Source of the DNA: an uncultured Lachnospiraceae bacterium
GTDB taxonomy: Bacteria; Bacillota; Clostridia; Lachnospirales; Lachnospiraceae
Length of the DNA: 32,402 nucleotides
Assembly (NCBI GenBank): GCA_946535225.1
Contig: CAMNDJ010000017.1
Span: 1 to 32,402 of the forward strand
Direction: 5' to 3'
Shown here: positions 32,396 to 32,402 of the stretch, piece by piece
Layout of the letters: every line of letters begins with the position of its first letter
Position numbering within the stretch: position 1 is the first letter of the stretch
The notes under the pieces: generated by a model
The model's input: only the letters and a program-made list of their open reading frames with translations
Databases searched by the model: none
Told to the model about the DNA's origin: nothing
Program-made: the position numbers and the translations under genes

Positions 32396-32402
32396 TAGGG
32401 AT

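Overview
The window looks like a chromosomal segment of a Gram-positive anaerobe of the class Clostridia, most likely Lachnospiraceae (a Butyrivibrio- or Roseburia-like gut or rumen bacterium). The genus is not decided by anything seen here. The pointers are AGGAGG-type ribosome sites, sigma-A-type promoters with 17-base spacers, a dimeric-type glycyl-tRNA synthetase next to pyruvate,phosphate dikinase, a DUF4349 lipoprotein, a giant 2-hydroxyacyl-CoA dehydratase activase, and lipoprotein sugar-binding and glycoside hydrolase genes. No tRNA, rRNA, CRISPR array, insertion sequence, phage or plasmid gene was seen.

Layout. 1-788 (-): the 5' two thirds of a sugar ABC transporter binding lipoprotein, cut by the window edge, with a promoter, a paired operator-like repeat and the neighbouring ppdK terminator packed into 170 bases. 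960-6000 (-): an operon of a small lipoprotein, glyS and ppdK; the PPDK carries an unusual 100-residue tail of 11-residue repeats. 6083-9670: a galactose module, with a GH42 beta-galactosidase (-) and galactokinase (+) divergent around a 289-base region that holds back-to-back promoters and a 142-base foldback element. 9655-12122 (-): recO and a Na/phosphate symporter. 12305-12772 (+): a YuiD-like membrane protein. 12783-15665 (-): DUF4349 lipoprotein, era and yitT. 15825-20952 (-): a rhomboid-like pseudoprotease with a zinc-binding tail, a degenerate sigma-70-like protein, an unrecognised protein and an M16C metalloprotease. 21155-25396 (+): a 1413-residue activase-like protein. 25497-28226 (-): a short-chain dehydrogenase, TraX and a GH5 endoglucanase-like lipoprotein, tightly packed. 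28330-30567 (-): a GGDEF-EAL protein. 30759-32309 (+): cardiolipin synthase.

How the genes work together. GH42 and galactokinase make a coherent path from galactosides to galactose-1-phosphate, and the sugar-binding lipoprotein and the GH5 lipoprotein fit a plant-polysaccharide lifestyle. The order era, recO, lipoprotein, glyS, ppdK on one strand is, from memory, a common Lachnospiraceae backbone, here interrupted by the galactose genes and by transporter genes. PPDK supports pyruvate/PEP interconversion with PPi.

The most unusual features are the 11-residue-repeat tail on PPDK, the foldback element apparently transcribed in the GH42 leader, the regulatory overlap at 808-935, and the cluster of a sigma-like protein without region 4 beside a rhomboid-like protein without catalytic residues. 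I did not find a clearly new multi-gene defence or mobile system. All promoter and terminator calls are by eye.
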